Below are positions 1 through 9,360 of a DNA stretch of 64,000 bases, piece after piece. Numbering within the stretch: the stretch's first letter is position 1; each line of letters begins with the position of its first letter. The position numbers and the translations under genes are program-made. The notes beneath the pieces were generated by a model. It was not told where the DNA came from, searched no databases, and was given only the letters and a program-made list of their open reading frames with translations. Location of the stretch: positions 335,662 through 399,661 of the forward strand of contig CANMEI010000004.1 of the NCBI GenBank assembly GCA_947496695.1, read 5' to 3'. Source of the DNA: an uncultured Cellulophaga sp. (lineage in GTDB: Bacteria > Bacteroidota > Bacteroidia > Flavobacteriales > Flavobacteriaceae).

Positions 1-1
1 T

Positions 2-2125
2 TTAAATAAATATGCGAAAAATTTAAATGAATTAGCAGATAACGGAAAATTAGATCCTGTGATTGGCCGTGATGAAGAAATTCGCCGTGTATTACAAATT
101 TTATCCCGTAGAACTAAAAATAACCCTATGCTTGTGGGTGAACCAGGTGTTGGTAAAACAGCTATTGCTGAAGGTCTAGCGCACCGTATTGTACAAGGCG
201 ATGTTCCTGAAAATTTAAAAGATAAAGTTATTTATTCTTTAGATATGGGTGCCTTAATTGCTGGAGCAAAATATAAGGGAGAGTTTGAAGAACGTTTAAA
301 ATCTGTAATCAAAGAAGTAACATCATCAGACGGTAATATTGTACTATTTATTGATGAAATACATACTCTTGTTGGTGCTGGTGGTGGCGATGGAGCCATG
401 GATGCCGCAAACATTTTAAAACCTGCATTAGCTAGAGGTGAACTACGTGCTATTGGGGCAACAACTTTAGATGAATATCAAAAATATTTCGAAAAAGACA
501 AAGCTCTTGAACGTAGATTTCAAAAAATTGTGGTTGATGAACCCGATACTGAAAGTGCTATTTCTATTTTAAGAGGTATTAAAGAAAAGTATGAAGCACA
601 CCACAAAGTACGTATTAAAGATGAAGCTGTAATTTCAGCAGTAGAATTATCACAACGCTATATTACCAATCGCTTTTTACCCGATAAAGCTATTGACTTA
701 ATTGACGAAGCTGCATCAAAATTACGAATGGAAATAAATTCTAAACCTGAAGAGCTAGATGTTCTTGATCGTAAAATTATGCAACTTGAAATTGAAGTTG
801 AGGCTATTAAACGTGAAAATGATAAAACTAAATTAAAAGCTTTAAATCTTGACCTTGCTAATTTTAAAGAAGAGCGCAATGAAATTTTCGCAAAATGGCA
901 AAGTGAAAAAAATGTGGTTGATGATATTCAGAAAACCAAACAAGATATTGAAGATTTTAAAGTAGAAGCTGAGCGTGCTGAGCGTAATGGTGACTATGGT
1001 AAAGTTGCTGAATTACGTTATGGTAAAATTAAAGAATCACAAGAAAAACTTGAAAGCCTTCAACATGTTTTAGAAGAACAGCAAGAAGGCGATACTATGA
1101 TAAAAGAGGAAGTAACTAGTGAAGATATTGCCCAAGTTGTAGCAAAGTGGACTGGTATTCCTGTAACTAAAATGTTACAAAGCGAACGTGAAAAACTATT
1201 ACAACTTGAAGATGTATTACACAAACGTGTTGTTGGTCAAGAAGAAGCTATAAATGCGGTTTCTGACGCTATAAGACGTAGTAGAGCTGGTTTACAAGAT
1301 GAAAAAAGACCAATTGGCTCGTTCCTGTTTTTAGGCACAACAGGTGTTGGTAAAACAGAACTTGCAAAAACATTAGCTAGTTATTTGTTTGATGATGAAA
1401 ATGCAATGACGCGTATTGATATGAGTGAATACCAAGAACGTCATTCTGTAAGCAGATTAGTTGGTGCACCTCCAGGATACGTTGGTTATGATGAAGGCGG
1501 ACAGTTAACCGAAGCGGTAAGGAGAAGACCTTACTCGGTAATATTGTTAGATGAAATTGAAAAAGCCCACCCTGATACGTTCAATATTTTATTACAAGTA
1601 TTAGATGAAGGTAGACTTACAGATAACAAGGGCCGTGTTGCCGATTTTAAAAATACGATTATTATTATGACAAGTAATATGGGTAGCCATATTATACAAG
1701 AAAAGTTTGAAACTAATAATGATGTTTATAGTGCAACTGAAGCCGCACGAGTTGAAGTATTGGGATTACTACGTAAGACAATACGTCCTGAGTTTTTAAA
1801 TAGAATTGACGATGTTATTATGTTCACACCATTGAACAAAAAAGATATTGTAAAAATTGTTGGCATACAGTTAAATATGCTCAAAAAAGTATTAGCAAAA
1901 CAAAACATAACTATTGATGCTACAGATGAGACCATACAGTATTTAGCAGCAAAAGGTTACGACCCTCAATACGGAGCAAGACCAATTAAAAGAGTTATTC
2001 AAAAAGAAGTATTGAATACACTTTCTAAAGAAATACTGAGTGGAAAAATAAGTACTGATAGCGTTGTTCTAATAGATTCCTTTGATAATGAACTTATATT
2101 CAGAAATCAAGCAGAATTGGCTTAA
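2..2125 (+). CDS. clpB: ClpB disaggregase, 3' part (5' end outside window)
   Basis: AAA+ protein disaggregase that works with DnaK to resolubilise aggregated proteins in the cytoplasm. The reading frame is already open at base 2, so about 150 N-terminal residues (the substrate-binding N-domain) lie outside the window; about 707 residues are visible against a usual 860. In order: NBD1 with Walker A GEPGVGKT (fragment residues about 46-53) and Walker [14 protein letters not shown], a long charged coiled-coil M-domain (about 250-370), then NBD2 with GTTGVGKT (about 445-452), SMSEYQE-type pore-loop region and [11 protein letters not shown]alker B. The M-domain separates ClpB from ClpA/ClpC. The GTG at 59 is internal, not the start. 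A strong terminator follows the stop. Confidence 0.96.
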   Translation, partial: LNKYAKNLNELADNGKLDPVIGRDEEIRRVLQILSRRTKNNPMLVGEPGVGKTAIAEGLAHRIVQGDVPENLKDKVIYSLDMGALIAGAKYKGEFEERLKSVIKEVTSSDGNIVLFIDEIHTLVGAGGGDGAMDAANILKPALARGELRAIGATTLDEYQKYFEKDKALERRFQKIVVDEPDTESAISILRGIKEKYEAHHKVRIKDEAVISAVELSQRYITNRFLPDKAIDLIDEAASKLRMEINSKPEELDVLDRKIMQLEIEVEAIKRENDKTKLKALNLDLANFKEERNEIFAKWQSEKNVVDDIQKTKQDIEDFKVEAERAERNGDYGKVAELRYGKIKESQEKLESLQHVLEEQQEGDTMIKEEVTSEDIAQVVAKWTGIPVTKMLQSEREKLLQLEDVLHKRVVGQEEAINAVSDAIRRSRAGLQDEKRPIGSFLFLGTTGVGKTELAKTLASYLFDDENAMTRIDMSEYQERHSVSRLVGAPPGYVGYDEGGQLTEAVRRRPYSVILLDEIEKAHPDTFNILLQVLDEGRLTDNKGRVADFKNTIIIMTSNMGSHIIQEKFETNNDVYSATEAARVEVLGLLRKTIRPEFLNRIDDVIMFTPLNKKDIVKIVGIQLNMLKKVLAKQNITIDATDETIQYLAAKGYDPQYGARPIKRVIQKEVLNTLSKEILSGKISTDSVVLIDSFDNELIFRNQAELA

Positions 2126-2153
2126 TTATTTTTTAGATATCACATATAAATTG

Positions 2154-2193
2154 AAACATCCTTTTAATTAATTTTTAAAAGGATGTTTTTTTT
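2154..2193 (+). terminator. Rho-independent terminator after clpB
   Basis: A perfect 14-bp stem (AAACATCCTTTTAA at 2154-2167 pairing with 2175-2188) with a 7-nt loop runs into eight T residues. It lies 29 bp past the clpB stop and separates clpB from the tetR gene. Confidence 0.85.
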
Positions 2194-2252
2194 ATTACTT
2201 TAACATACCATACAGTATATATTTTTTATAATTTTATTACAAAAAAGTTTCT

Positions 2253-2849
2253 ATGACTACTAAAGCCGAAAGAACAAAAGCATTTATTGTAGAAACGGTT
2301 GCTCCTATTTTTAATAAATTAGGTTATGTAGGCACAAGTATGAGCGACCTCACAGAAGCAACAGGATTAACAAAAGGAGCATTATATGGTAACTTTGAAA
2401 ACAAAGAAGCCCTTGCCCTTATTGCTTTTGAATACAACAGTACTATTTTACTATCAGAAATTAACGAACAATTAAGCGTTGAAGGCTCTGCATTAGATAA
2501 ACTATATGCTTTAACTGCTTTTTATAAGCAATACGATGTTTTTACAAAAAAAATGGGAGGATGCCCAATTTTAAATGTAGGTGTTGATGCCAAAAATAAT
2601 AACAACCTGCTTGCCGCAGCCGCTAAAGAAACTGCAAAAGTTATTGAAGGTAAAATTGCTCTAGTATTAGAAAATGGATTTAACAAACAGGAAGTACGTT
2701 TACCCGTAACTCCACTACAATTCGCAAAGCAACTTTACACCATGATACAAGGTGCTGTAGCCATGGCAACAATTACCAATGACCGTAAGTATCTACTTAA
2801 TACCATGAGTTATCTTGATCATTTAATTACACAAGAGATTAAGAAGTGA
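2253..2849 (+). CDS. TetR/AcrR family transcriptional regulator
   Basis: Probable DNA-binding repressor of 198 residues. The N-terminal helix-turn-helix spans about residues 8-55, with the family's TSMSDLTEATGLTKGALYGNF block followed by NKEALALIAFE. The C-terminal ligand domain carries a KKMGGCPILNVGVDA block with a cysteine in a G-G-C-P context, seen in TetR relatives that sense electrophiles; that role is inference. It stands alone: clpB ends in a terminator upstream and the lysE gene converges from downstream, so its target is not evident and may be itself. A short palindrome ATACAGTAT at 2210-2218 upstream is a weak operator candidate. Confidence 0.9.
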   Translation: MTTKAERTKAFIVETVAPIFNKLGYVGTSMSDLTEATGLTKGALYGNFENKEALALIAFEYNSTILLSEINEQLSVEGSALDKLYALTAFYKQYDVFTKKMGGCPILNVGVDAKNNNNLLAAAAKETAKVIEGKIALVLENGFNKQEVRLPVTPLQFAKQLYTMIQGAVAMATITNDRKYLLNTMSYLDHLITQEIKK

Positions 2850-2896
2850 TTTTATAATAGATAAAGTCAAAATATAGATACCAATAAAACTATTTT

Positions 2897-3523
2897 TTAA
2901 CTTAATAGTCCTATTTTAATTCCCATAAGTATAAAAATTATACCGCTTATGCCATGTAGCCATAAACCTGCTTTAGGATTATTTTTTATTGCATTAGAAA
3001 AACTACTCACAAATAAAGTTAAACATAAATACCAAAAAACTCCCATTATAGCATACGTTACACCTAATATTATAAACGGTATAGGGTTATCTAATTGAGT
3101 TGAAATAATAAATTGAGGAAAAAAAGCCAAAAAGAATAATGCAACTTTCGGATTTAATGTATTAGTAATAAATCCAGAATAAAAATCATTTTGCAGTTTC
3201 TTTTTATTTGAAATTTCTACAACATCAAGCAACTTTTGCTTTTTATTTTTTACACTTAAAAATCCTATGTAAATTAAATAAATAGCTCCTCCATATTTTA
3301 TAATTGAAAAAGCTACTTGTGATTTTGCTAACATTACAGACAAACCTACTGCATCAAATAAAGTATGCACCAGTATACCACTATTAACACCTAAAGTAGC
3401 TAACACTCCTGCTTTGCGCCCTTTACTAATTGATTTATTCAGCACAAAAACAGTATCAATACCTGGTGTCATTATAAAAAACAAAGTAGTTACTATAAAT
3501 GTTGCAAAATTTTGAATTCCCAT
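2897..3523 (-). CDS. LysE/RhtB-family amino-acid exporter
   Basis: Inner-membrane exporter of the LysE superfamily, about 208 residues. Visible are the N-terminal hydrophobic segment ending in the family's TPGIDTVFVLNKSISKGRKAG block, then several further membrane segments (about 40-65, 70-90, 115-140, 150-170, 185-205). I chose the second in-frame ATG (3523, beginning MGIQNF), which matches how homologues start; an ATG six codons upstream (3541) is also possible. It is divergent from a LysR-type regulator at 3631, a common arrangement in which the regulator controls the exporter. The substrate cannot be told from sequence. Confidence 0.88.
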   Translation of the reverse strand: MGIQNFATFIVTTLFFIMTPGIDTVFVLNKSISKGRKAGVLATLGVNSGILVHTLFDAVGLSVMLAKSQVAFSIIKYGGAIYLIYIGFLSVKNKKQKLLDVVEISNKKKLQNDFYSGFITNTLNPKVALFFLAFFPQFIISTQLDNPIPFIILGVTYAIMGVFWYLCLTLFVSSFSNAIKNNPKAGLWLHGISGIIFILMGIKIGLLS

Positions 3524-3608
3524 AGTGTTCAATCTTTTCAATTAATTTATACTACAGCACAAAGAACTATTTTTGATACATATTAAAAAATACTTATTTT
3601 TAGCTAAC

Positions 3609-3627
3609 TAATGCAAAAAACGCATTA
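3609..3627. promoter_or_regulatory. LysR-type operator (T-N11-A dyad)
   Basis: Perfect inverted repeat TAATGC-N7-GCATTA in the lysE/lysR divergent gap, containing T at 3612 and A at 3624 separated by 11 bases, which is the LTTR box rule. It ends 3 bp before the lysR start, consistent with autorepression plus control of the exporter. The dyad is seen; the function is inferred from family knowledge. Confidence 0.6.
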
Positions 3628-3630
3628 CTT

Positions 3631-4503
3631 ATGACCATTCAGCAAATAAAATATTTTTTATCACTTGCCAACGAGCTTCATTTTTGGAAAACAGCCGAAA
3701 AAGTTTTTATCTCACAATCTACTTTAAGCAGACAAATACAATCTCTTGAAGATGAAATGGGAATTCAACTTCTTGAGAGAAATAAAAGAAATGTAAAACT
3801 TACCGATGCTGGTAAATTTTTACAAGAACATTGGACTGAAACCATAAAAGAACTTGATCAAATTCACAGACAAGCAAAAAAAATTGACGAAGGGGTTTCT
3901 GGTTTTGTTTCCATTACTTACCCAGGTTCTATCGCTTTTAATTATTTACCTAATTTTTTAGCCTTAATAAATTCTGAATTACCTGATTTAAAAGTAGAAT
4001 TAACAGAACCTAATGATGAAAATCATAAAAAACTATTATTGAATTATGATACTGATATTGCTTTTAGCAGAGAACGAATTGAACATGTCAACATTAATTC
4101 TTTAAAACTACATTCTGAACCAATTTGTTTAGCTATTCCTAATAACCATTGGGCTACTAAAAAATCATTACGCAATTTTAATGATTTAAAAAATGAAACA
4201 TTTATTCTATCTGGTCTACACAGAACAACGTATTATGCTTCGCTTTTGAGAAATCTTTTTAATGCACATGGTTTTGAACCAAAAGTTTTAATAGAATCTG
4301 ATTTTGGTGGAATGATTTTAAATCTTGTTTCTAAAGAACTAGGCGTTTCAATACTTCCCTCCTCTTTTAAATTTTCCACCTATAAAAATGTTCGATTTAT
4401 TGAGTTAGAAGAACAAATAGATTTATTTGTAAATTGGAGAAAAAATGAAACCAATAAAACAATCAAAAAAGTTATTGAATACACAAAATCTATTACTATA
4501 TAA
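3631..4503 (+). CDS. LysR-family transcriptional regulator
   Basis: 290-residue LTTR. Residues 1-60 form the winged helix-turn-helix (MTIQQIKYFLSLANELHFW, then SQSTLSRQIQSLEDEMGIQLLERNKRNVKLTDAGK), followed by a linker helix and a two-subdomain periplasmic-binding-protein-like effector domain (about 90-290). It is divergently paired with the LysE-type exporter and has a T-N11-A dyad just before its start. By analogy with other LTTR/LysE pairs it probably senses the exported compound. Length is normal and no lesion is visible. Confidence 0.92.
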   Translation: MTIQQIKYFLSLANELHFWKTAEKVFISQSTLSRQIQSLEDEMGIQLLERNKRNVKLTDAGKFLQEHWTETIKELDQIHRQAKKIDEGVSGFVSITYPGSIAFNYLPNFLALINSELPDLKVELTEPNDENHKKLLLNYDTDIAFSRERIEHVNINSLKLHSEPICLAIPNNHWATKKSLRNFNDLKNETFILSGLHRTTYYASLLRNLFNAHGFEPKVLIESDFGGMILNLVSKELGVSILPSSFKFSTYKNVRFIELEEQIDLFVNWRKNETNKTIKKVIEYTKSITI

Positions 4504-4549
4504 TTTATACTTTTATTACCAATTTTTCTAATTTTACTACAAATTAAAA

Positions 4550-5521
4550 ATGAATACTTTTCCTGTTACAACCTCAACACTTGACTCTAAGTTCTTAGGT
4601 AATTTCATAAAGGATAAATACGCTTTAAATAGTGATTTTGAATGTTCACTTTTTAAAACTGGAATAAATCACACTTATTTTATAACAGATAAAAAAACAA
4701 GTTATGCAATACGTGTGTACTGTTATAATTGGAGATCAAAAATAGAAATTGAAGAAGAAATTAAAATATTAAATTATTTAAAAAGTAATAATACAAGTAT
4801 ATCTTACCCTATCCCAGATGAAGAAAAAAATTATATTCAAAAAATAAATGCTCCTGAAGGAATAAGGTACGCCGTTCTATTTTCTTTTGCTAAAGGAGAT
4901 AAAATAAGGTTTCTAACTGAAAATACTTGTTTTATAATAGGAACACTAATGGCTAATTTTCATAAATTAACTTTAAACAAAACTACTAAAAGAGCAATAT
5001 ACAATAAAGATTCACTTTTAAAAACACCTTATAAAAAACTAACTCAGTTTTTTACTGAAGAACTGCCTGAAATGAAAGCTATCAAAAAAATTATCAATTC
5101 ACTAGATAAAACAAATTTTGAGAATACAAAGAAAGGTATTGTGCATCTTGATATTTGGTATGATAATATGGCAATTAAAAACGAAACAAAAGTCACTCTT
5201 TTTGATTTTGATTTTTGTGGAAATGGAAACCAAATATTAGATATTGGTTATTTCTGTAATCAACTATTTAATATTGAAATAAAGAGAGATATTTACGAAT
5301 TAAAAAAAAACCATTTTTTAAAAGGCTATATTAGTATTTTACCACTGTCTGATAATGAACTTGACTTACTACCTAGAGCTGGCTTAGCTGTATTTATATT
5401 TTATCTTGGTGTACAATCTCATCGATTTGATTGGTCTAATATCTTCTTGACTAAAAATTATTTAACCATGTATGTAGCTAGGTTAAACTCTTGGGTAAAC
5501 TATAATAAAATAGATATTTAA
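4550..5521 (+). CDS. Aminoglycoside-phosphotransferase-like kinase (APH family)
   Basis: 323-residue protein of the APH/choline-kinase fold. The catalytic loop HLDIWYDN has H199, D201 and N206 (HxDxxxxN), and a FDFDFCGNG metal-binding segment starts near D219. An N-lobe (about 1-110) precedes it. Such proteins phosphorylate small molecules (homoserine, choline, sugars) or protein Ser/Thr as in YihE/SrkA; nothing here says which, so no resistance role is claimed. It begins 46 bp after lysR on the same strand and may be co-transcribed. An AT-rich hairpin follows. Confidence 0.8.
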   Translation: MNTFPVTTSTLDSKFLGNFIKDKYALNSDFECSLFKTGINHTYFITDKKTSYAIRVYCYNWRSKIEIEEEIKILNYLKSNNTSISYPIPDEEKNYIQKINAPEGIRYAVLFSFAKGDKIRFLTENTCFIIGTLMANFHKLTLNKTTKRAIYNKDSLLKTPYKKLTQFFTEELPEMKAIKKIINSLDKTNFENTKKGIVHLDIWYDNMAIKNETKVTLFDFDFCGNGNQILDIGYFCNQLFNIEIKRDIYELKKNHFLKGYISILPLSDNELDLLPRAGLAVFIFYLGVQSHRFDWSNIFLTKNYLTMYVARLNSWVNYNKIDI

Positions 5522-5531
5522 CCCCTAAATT

Positions 5532-5557
5532 AAAGTTAAACTAAATGTTAACTTTTT
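5532..5557 (+). terminator. Weak AT-rich terminator-like hairpin
   Basis: Eight-bp stem AAAGTTAA / TTAACTTT (5532-5539 with 5548-5555) followed by two more T residues, 10 bp beyond the APH-like gene. Being entirely A/T-rich apart from one G-C pair, it would be a weak terminator. Confidence 0.4.
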
Positions 5558-5618
5558 AAAAAATTACTACCTTTAAATTTCAGCTTATAAAAGCTTTATA
5601 ACCATACAATATAAGCAA

Positions 5619-6488
5619 ATGAACAATGAGCAAACTGCTATAAAAGCCACTTATTTTAGCATCATTGGAAATATTGTTTTAGCACTTATAAAGGGGTTGG
5701 CTGGTTTTTTTGGAAATTCATATGCTCTTATTGCTGATGCTATTGAATCTACTACAGACATTTTTGCTTCACTATTAGTCTTACTTGGTTTTAAATATGC
5801 TAAACGCCCTGCAGACAAAAATCACCCTTACGGACACGGTAAAATTGAACCTTTAATAACTTTTGCGGTTGTAGCGTTTCTTGTTGTTTCTGCTACTATA
5901 ATTGCTTACGAAAGTATACTCAATATCCAAACACCTCATAAGACTCCTAAATCATGGACCTTAATAGTATTAAGTGTTATTATTATCTGGAAAGAAATAT
6001 CATATCAAATCGTTATTAAAAAAAGTAAACAAACCAACAGTTCTTCTCTCAAAGCTGATGCTTGGCACCACAGAAGTGACGCAATAACATCAGTAATGGC
6101 TTTTATTGGTATTTCTATCGCAATTTTATTTGGAGAAGGCTACGAAACTGCTGATGATTGGGCCGCATTATTTGCCGCAACCTTTATTTTATATAATAGT
6201 TACATGATTTTAAGACCTGCTTTAGGTGAAGTAATGGATGAGCAATTGTATGATGATTTAATTATAGAAATAAGAGAGAAATCTAAAGCCGTAACAGGTG
6301 TTCTAGACACCGAGAAGTGTTTTATTAGAAAATCAGGAATGAAATTTCATGCAGATTTACATCTTATTGTAGATGGAAATATATCGGTGAAAAATGGTCA
6401 TAATATTGCTCATAACCTAAAAGACCATTTAAGAAAAGAAATTCCAAATTTAGACGAAGTACTTATACATATTGAACCAAACAAATAA
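5619..6488 (+). CDS. Cation diffusion facilitator (CDF) metal transporter
   Basis: 289-residue inner-membrane divalent-cation/proton antiporter. About six membrane segments are visible, then a cytoplasmic metal-binding domain (about 205-289) ending in LDEVLIHIEPN. Transport-site residues: ADAIESTTD in TM2 (D40, E43, D47) and ADAWHHRSD in TM5 (D147, H150, D154). The TM5 HxxxD is as in FieF/YiiP, but TM2 has ExxxD where FieF has DxxxD and ZitB-type proteins HxxxD. KNHPYGHGKIE after TM2 is the family loop. Zn, Fe or Mn are all possible substrates. Confidence 0.92.
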   Translation: MNNEQTAIKATYFSIIGNIVLALIKGLAGFFGNSYALIADAIESTTDIFASLLVLLGFKYAKRPADKNHPYGHGKIEPLITFAVVAFLVVSATIIAYESILNIQTPHKTPKSWTLIVLSVIIIWKEISYQIVIKKSKQTNSSSLKADAWHHRSDAITSVMAFIGISIAILFGEGYETADDWAALFAATFILYNSYMILRPALGEVMDEQLYDDLIIEIREKSKAVTGVLDTEKCFIRKSGMKFHADLHLIVDGNISVKNGHNIAHNLKDHLRKEIPNLDEVLIHIEPNK

Positions 6489-6512
6489 ATTAACCAGAAT
6501 TAATTAACCACA

Positions 6513-8162
6513 ATGAGTAAAGTTTATAAAACCTTTCAACTATTAACACTAACAATCTTATTAAATATTACTTTTTTTTCATGTAAAAATAAAAAACCAC
6601 AAGCAATCTCTATTAATACGCTACTAAATGAAATGGTTGATAGAGATTTACAAACACGATTTCCTGAAACAAATTTTAGGTTAAAACAGCAAAGTAGTTA
6701 TAACCGAGCATCAGTAGATAAAAAAGATACTATTGGTTGGTTTAACAACCATGACTTTAATTCTAATGACGAAGATCAAAACTTTATTAGAATAGAAGAA
6801 AAGAAAGAAGGAAAAGAATGGGTTTTAATGGAGCACAATGCGCCTGGCACAATTGTTCGAACTTGGATGCCTTTTATAAAACCAGATACTGCTGATACTA
6901 ATATAAATATTAAAATATATTTAGATGGCAACACAGAGCCTGTATTAGAAGGTAATATGTTAGAACTCTTTAATGGTGACGGATTAATACCATACCCTTT
7001 TGCACATAAATCACTACGTTCTGCGGTGTCATTTTTTCCGATCCCTTATGCAAAAAGTTGTAAAATTACTACAACAGATCGTCCGTTCTTTTTTCAATTT
7101 ACCTATCGTGAATATCCTGAAAAAACAGCAATTAAAACATTTACAAAAGAAGACTTTAATAGCGCTAAAAACTTAACAGAACAAGTTGGAAAAAACTTAC
7201 TTAACCCTACTAAATATAAAGATGGCGAGTCTACGGACTTATTAGCAAAAATACCTGCTTTATCAGAAAAAACAATTGACTTACCTAAAGGCCAAACTGC
7301 GATAAGAAATATTTCTTTAAAATTAGGTTCTTATGAAAATGATAAGGTAATGCGATCTACAATTATAAAAATAAACTTTGATGGCAAAGAAACCGTTTGG
7401 TGTCCTATTGGTGATTTTTTTGGCTCAGGTATAGGCTTAAACCCTTACGAAAATTGGCATAACACTGTTACAAAAGATGGTACATTAACTGCTCGCTGGG
7501 TAATGCCTTATAAAAAATCTTCGTCTATTACTATTAAAAATTTAAGTGATGAATCTATAAAAATTGAGTTAAACACGGTGGTTGACTCTTATTCTTGGAA
7601 CGAGAAAAGCATGTATTTTAATGCAGCTTGGAGAGGTCAATTTCCTGTAGCTACGCGACCATATTCTGATTGGAACTATATTACACTTAAAGGACGTGGA
7701 GTTTATGTTGGTGATGCATTAACTGTAATGAACCCTGTAAAAAGATGGTGGGGAGAAGGCGATGAAAAAATTTATATTGATGGAGAAGATTTCCCATCAA
7801 TATTCGGAACAGGTACTGAAGATTATTATGCCTATTCTTGGGGTGGAAAAAGTACTGACTTTTACGAGCACCCATTTCATGCACAGCCAAAAAGTAATGT
7901 ATATAACAAACTCAATAGAAAAACTACTAAAGAACGTAACACGCAAGGTTTTAGCACAGAGGTACGTACAAGAGCATTAGACGGAATGCCTTTTGGAACT
8001 TCTTTAGATTTTGATATGGAAATTTGGAGTTGGACCGATTGCGATATGGGTTACGAAGTAAGTTTGCTATGGTATGGAGATGCCACAACAAAGTCAAATA
8101 GGGTTCCTGATGAAAAGGAAGCTTTAAATATTCCGGTAATTGATACCTTAAATACGAAGTAA
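6513..8162 (+). CDS. DUF2961 / GH172-like lipoprotein
   Basis: 549-residue exported lipoprotein. Residues 1-24 form a lipoprotein signal with lipobox TFFSC (C24). The body matches the DUF2961 family, now glycoside hydrolase family GH172, known from difructose-anhydride and alpha-fructofuranosidase or arabinofuranosidase activities. The signature FGTGTEDYYAYSWGG lies at about 431-445; the Glu of GTGTED is likely catalytic. MEHNAPGTIVRTWMP (about 108-122) is also typical. No susC/D pair, sulfatase or other glycosidase adjoins it, so its substrate is unknown. It follows the CDF gene by 24 bp on the same strand and ends at a long hairpin. Confidence 0.85.
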   Translation: MSKVYKTFQLLTLTILLNITFFSCKNKKPQAISINTLLNEMVDRDLQTRFPETNFRLKQQSSYNRASVDKKDTIGWFNNHDFNSNDEDQNFIRIEEKKEGKEWVLMEHNAPGTIVRTWMPFIKPDTADTNINIKIYLDGNTEPVLEGNMLELFNGDGLIPYPFAHKSLRSAVSFFPIPYAKSCKITTTDRPFFFQFTYREYPEKTAIKTFTKEDFNSAKNLTEQVGKNLLNPTKYKDGESTDLLAKIPALSEKTIDLPKGQTAIRNISLKLGSYENDKVMRSTIIKINFDGKETVWCPIGDFFGSGIGLNPYENWHNTVTKDGTLTARWVMPYKKSSSITIKNLSDESIKIELNTVVDSYSWNEKSMYFNAAWRGQFPVATRPYSDWNYITLKGRGVYVGDALTVMNPVKRWWGEGDEKIYIDGEDFPSIFGTGTEDYYAYSWGGKSTDFYEHPFHAQPKSNVYNKLNRKTTKERNTQGFSTEVRTRALDGMPFGTSLDFDMEIWSWTDCDMGYEVSLLWYGDATTKSNRVPDEKEALNIPVIDTLNTK

Positions 8163-8203
8163 TTTCAGAATAACAATTAAGTTTTACATTACACAATACC
8201 ATG

Positions 8204-8243
8204 AATTAACCTAAAAGTTACTACCTTCCTTTTAGGTTAATTT
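8204..8243 (+). terminator. Terminator-like hairpin after the GH172-like gene
   Basis: A 14-bp perfect stem (AATTAACCTAAAAG at 8204-8217 with 8229-8242), 11-nt loop, followed by a broken T-tract. It marks the end of the upstream transcript, 20 bp before the cyclase pseudogene. Confidence 0.6.
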
Positions 8244-8262
8244 ATTTATGACTTTTTAAAGA

Positions 8263-9282
8263 ATGACATTTACCAATAAACACAAATTAAAAATACTAAA
8301 GCAATATATTATTGGTTGGACACTTGCATTCATCTTTTTAAGCATCATTAAAGCACCTGCTGAAATTAATCTCTCAACAGCTATTATTACATCTTTACTT
8401 ATGGGACCCGTTTTTGGCTCTATATCAGGCTTTTCAATAATACTTACCGAGCAATATGGCTATAAAAAAATGCCCTTTAAAAAGTTGCTGATATTAAGAC
8501 TTATTTATGCTTTCTTATTTGTTGCCGCTATAGTATATATTGCTTTTCTGGTATTTAAAAAAGAGAACAGCTTGTATGAATTTCTTTTGAACCTGGGACT
8601 TTTGCCGTTTACTTTTATTTGATAGTTGTTGATATTTTAATGCTTTTATTAAGACAGATCAATTTATTTTTAGGAGGAAATAATTTATGAAAATTATTGG
8701 TTGGTGACTTTTATGAACCAAGAGATGAAGAACGAATTTTTATGTTTATAGATCTTAAAGATTCTACCGTACACGCAGAAAAATTAGGTCATATCCAATA
8801 CAGCAAAATGATACAAGATTGTTTTAATGATATTGGTGTGGTTGTTGAAAATGAGGCTGAAATATACCAATACGTTGGTGATGAGGTTATACTTACTTGG
8901 AAATACAAAGACGGGTTAAGAAATTATAATTGCATCAATGCTTACTATGATTTCATAAACAAGTTAAACTCTAAAAATGAATATTACTTAAACACATACA
9001 AAGTAGTTCCACATTTTAAAGCAGGTGTAAATTCAGGTATTGTAACTGTAACAGAAGTTATTTAAAAAGGAGATTGCTTATCATGGTGATACAATAAACA
9101 CGGCCTCTAGGATTCAAGGTAAATGTAATGAACTTGAGCAAGATTTATTAATTTCTGACAGCATTAAAAAAGGCTTATCCAAAAACACTTATTTTAATTT
9201 CAAAAAAATGCCTAAAATAAAACTTAAAGGTAAAAATGAAGAGGTAAAGATCTATAGTGTTAAAAAAAAACTAGTCTATTAG
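8263..9282 (+). pseudogene. Membrane-anchored class III adenylate/guanylate cyclase, inactivated by three lesions
   Basis: Residues 1-110 form a membrane domain with about four hydrophobic segments. Then come the cyclase hallmarks FMFIDLKDSTVHAEKLGH (first metal Asp) and IYQYVGDEVILTW (second), then KAGVNSGIVTVTEV and AYHGDTINTASRIQGKCNE. The gene is not continuous. (1) A one-base loss near 8592 moves translation out of frame, so the first piece stops at 8622 while frame continuity (PGTFAVYFYLIVVDIL) resumes from 8592 in another frame. (2) An in-frame TGA at 8688-8690 sits where relatives appear to carry Trp (GGNN-L-stop-KLLVGDFY). (3) An indel at about 9060-9064 moves the last third into a third frame ending at TAG 9280-9282. 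Clean homology in all pieces implies recent decay or poor sequence. Confidence 0.85.
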
Positions 9283-9304
9283 AATGAATGCAGCTGACAA
9301 AAAC

Positions 9305-9341
9305 AAAAAAGTCTAACACAATTAAGTGTTAGACTTTTTTT
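9305..9341. terminator. Bidirectional terminator between cyclase pseudogene and tkt
   Basis: Perfect 15-bp stem (AAAAAAGTCTAACAC at 9305-9319 with 9326-9340), 6-nt loop. The arms themselves carry A6 and T6, so it can end transcripts from both sides of this convergent junction. Confidence 0.85.
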
Positions 9342-9360
9342 ATATCTGTAAAATAAAATA

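Noticed and set aside
59..61. GTG at 59 as the start of clpB
   Set aside because: The frame is open to base 2 with conserved ClpB sequence ([14 protein letters not shown]) before it; the gene is cut by the window edge.
2210..2218. ATACAGTAT palindrome as a TetR operator
   Set aside because: Only 9 bp, AT-rich, and such palindromes are expected by chance here; kept only as a remark.
4550..5521. Aminoglycoside resistance gene
   Set aside because: Only the broad APH kinase fold is visible, shared with homoserine, choline and stress-response kinases; no specific resistance-enzyme signature or mobile context.
7687..7980. Overlapping ORFs on both strands within the GH172-like gene
   Set aside because: Shadow frames of a well-supported gene with no motif or start context.
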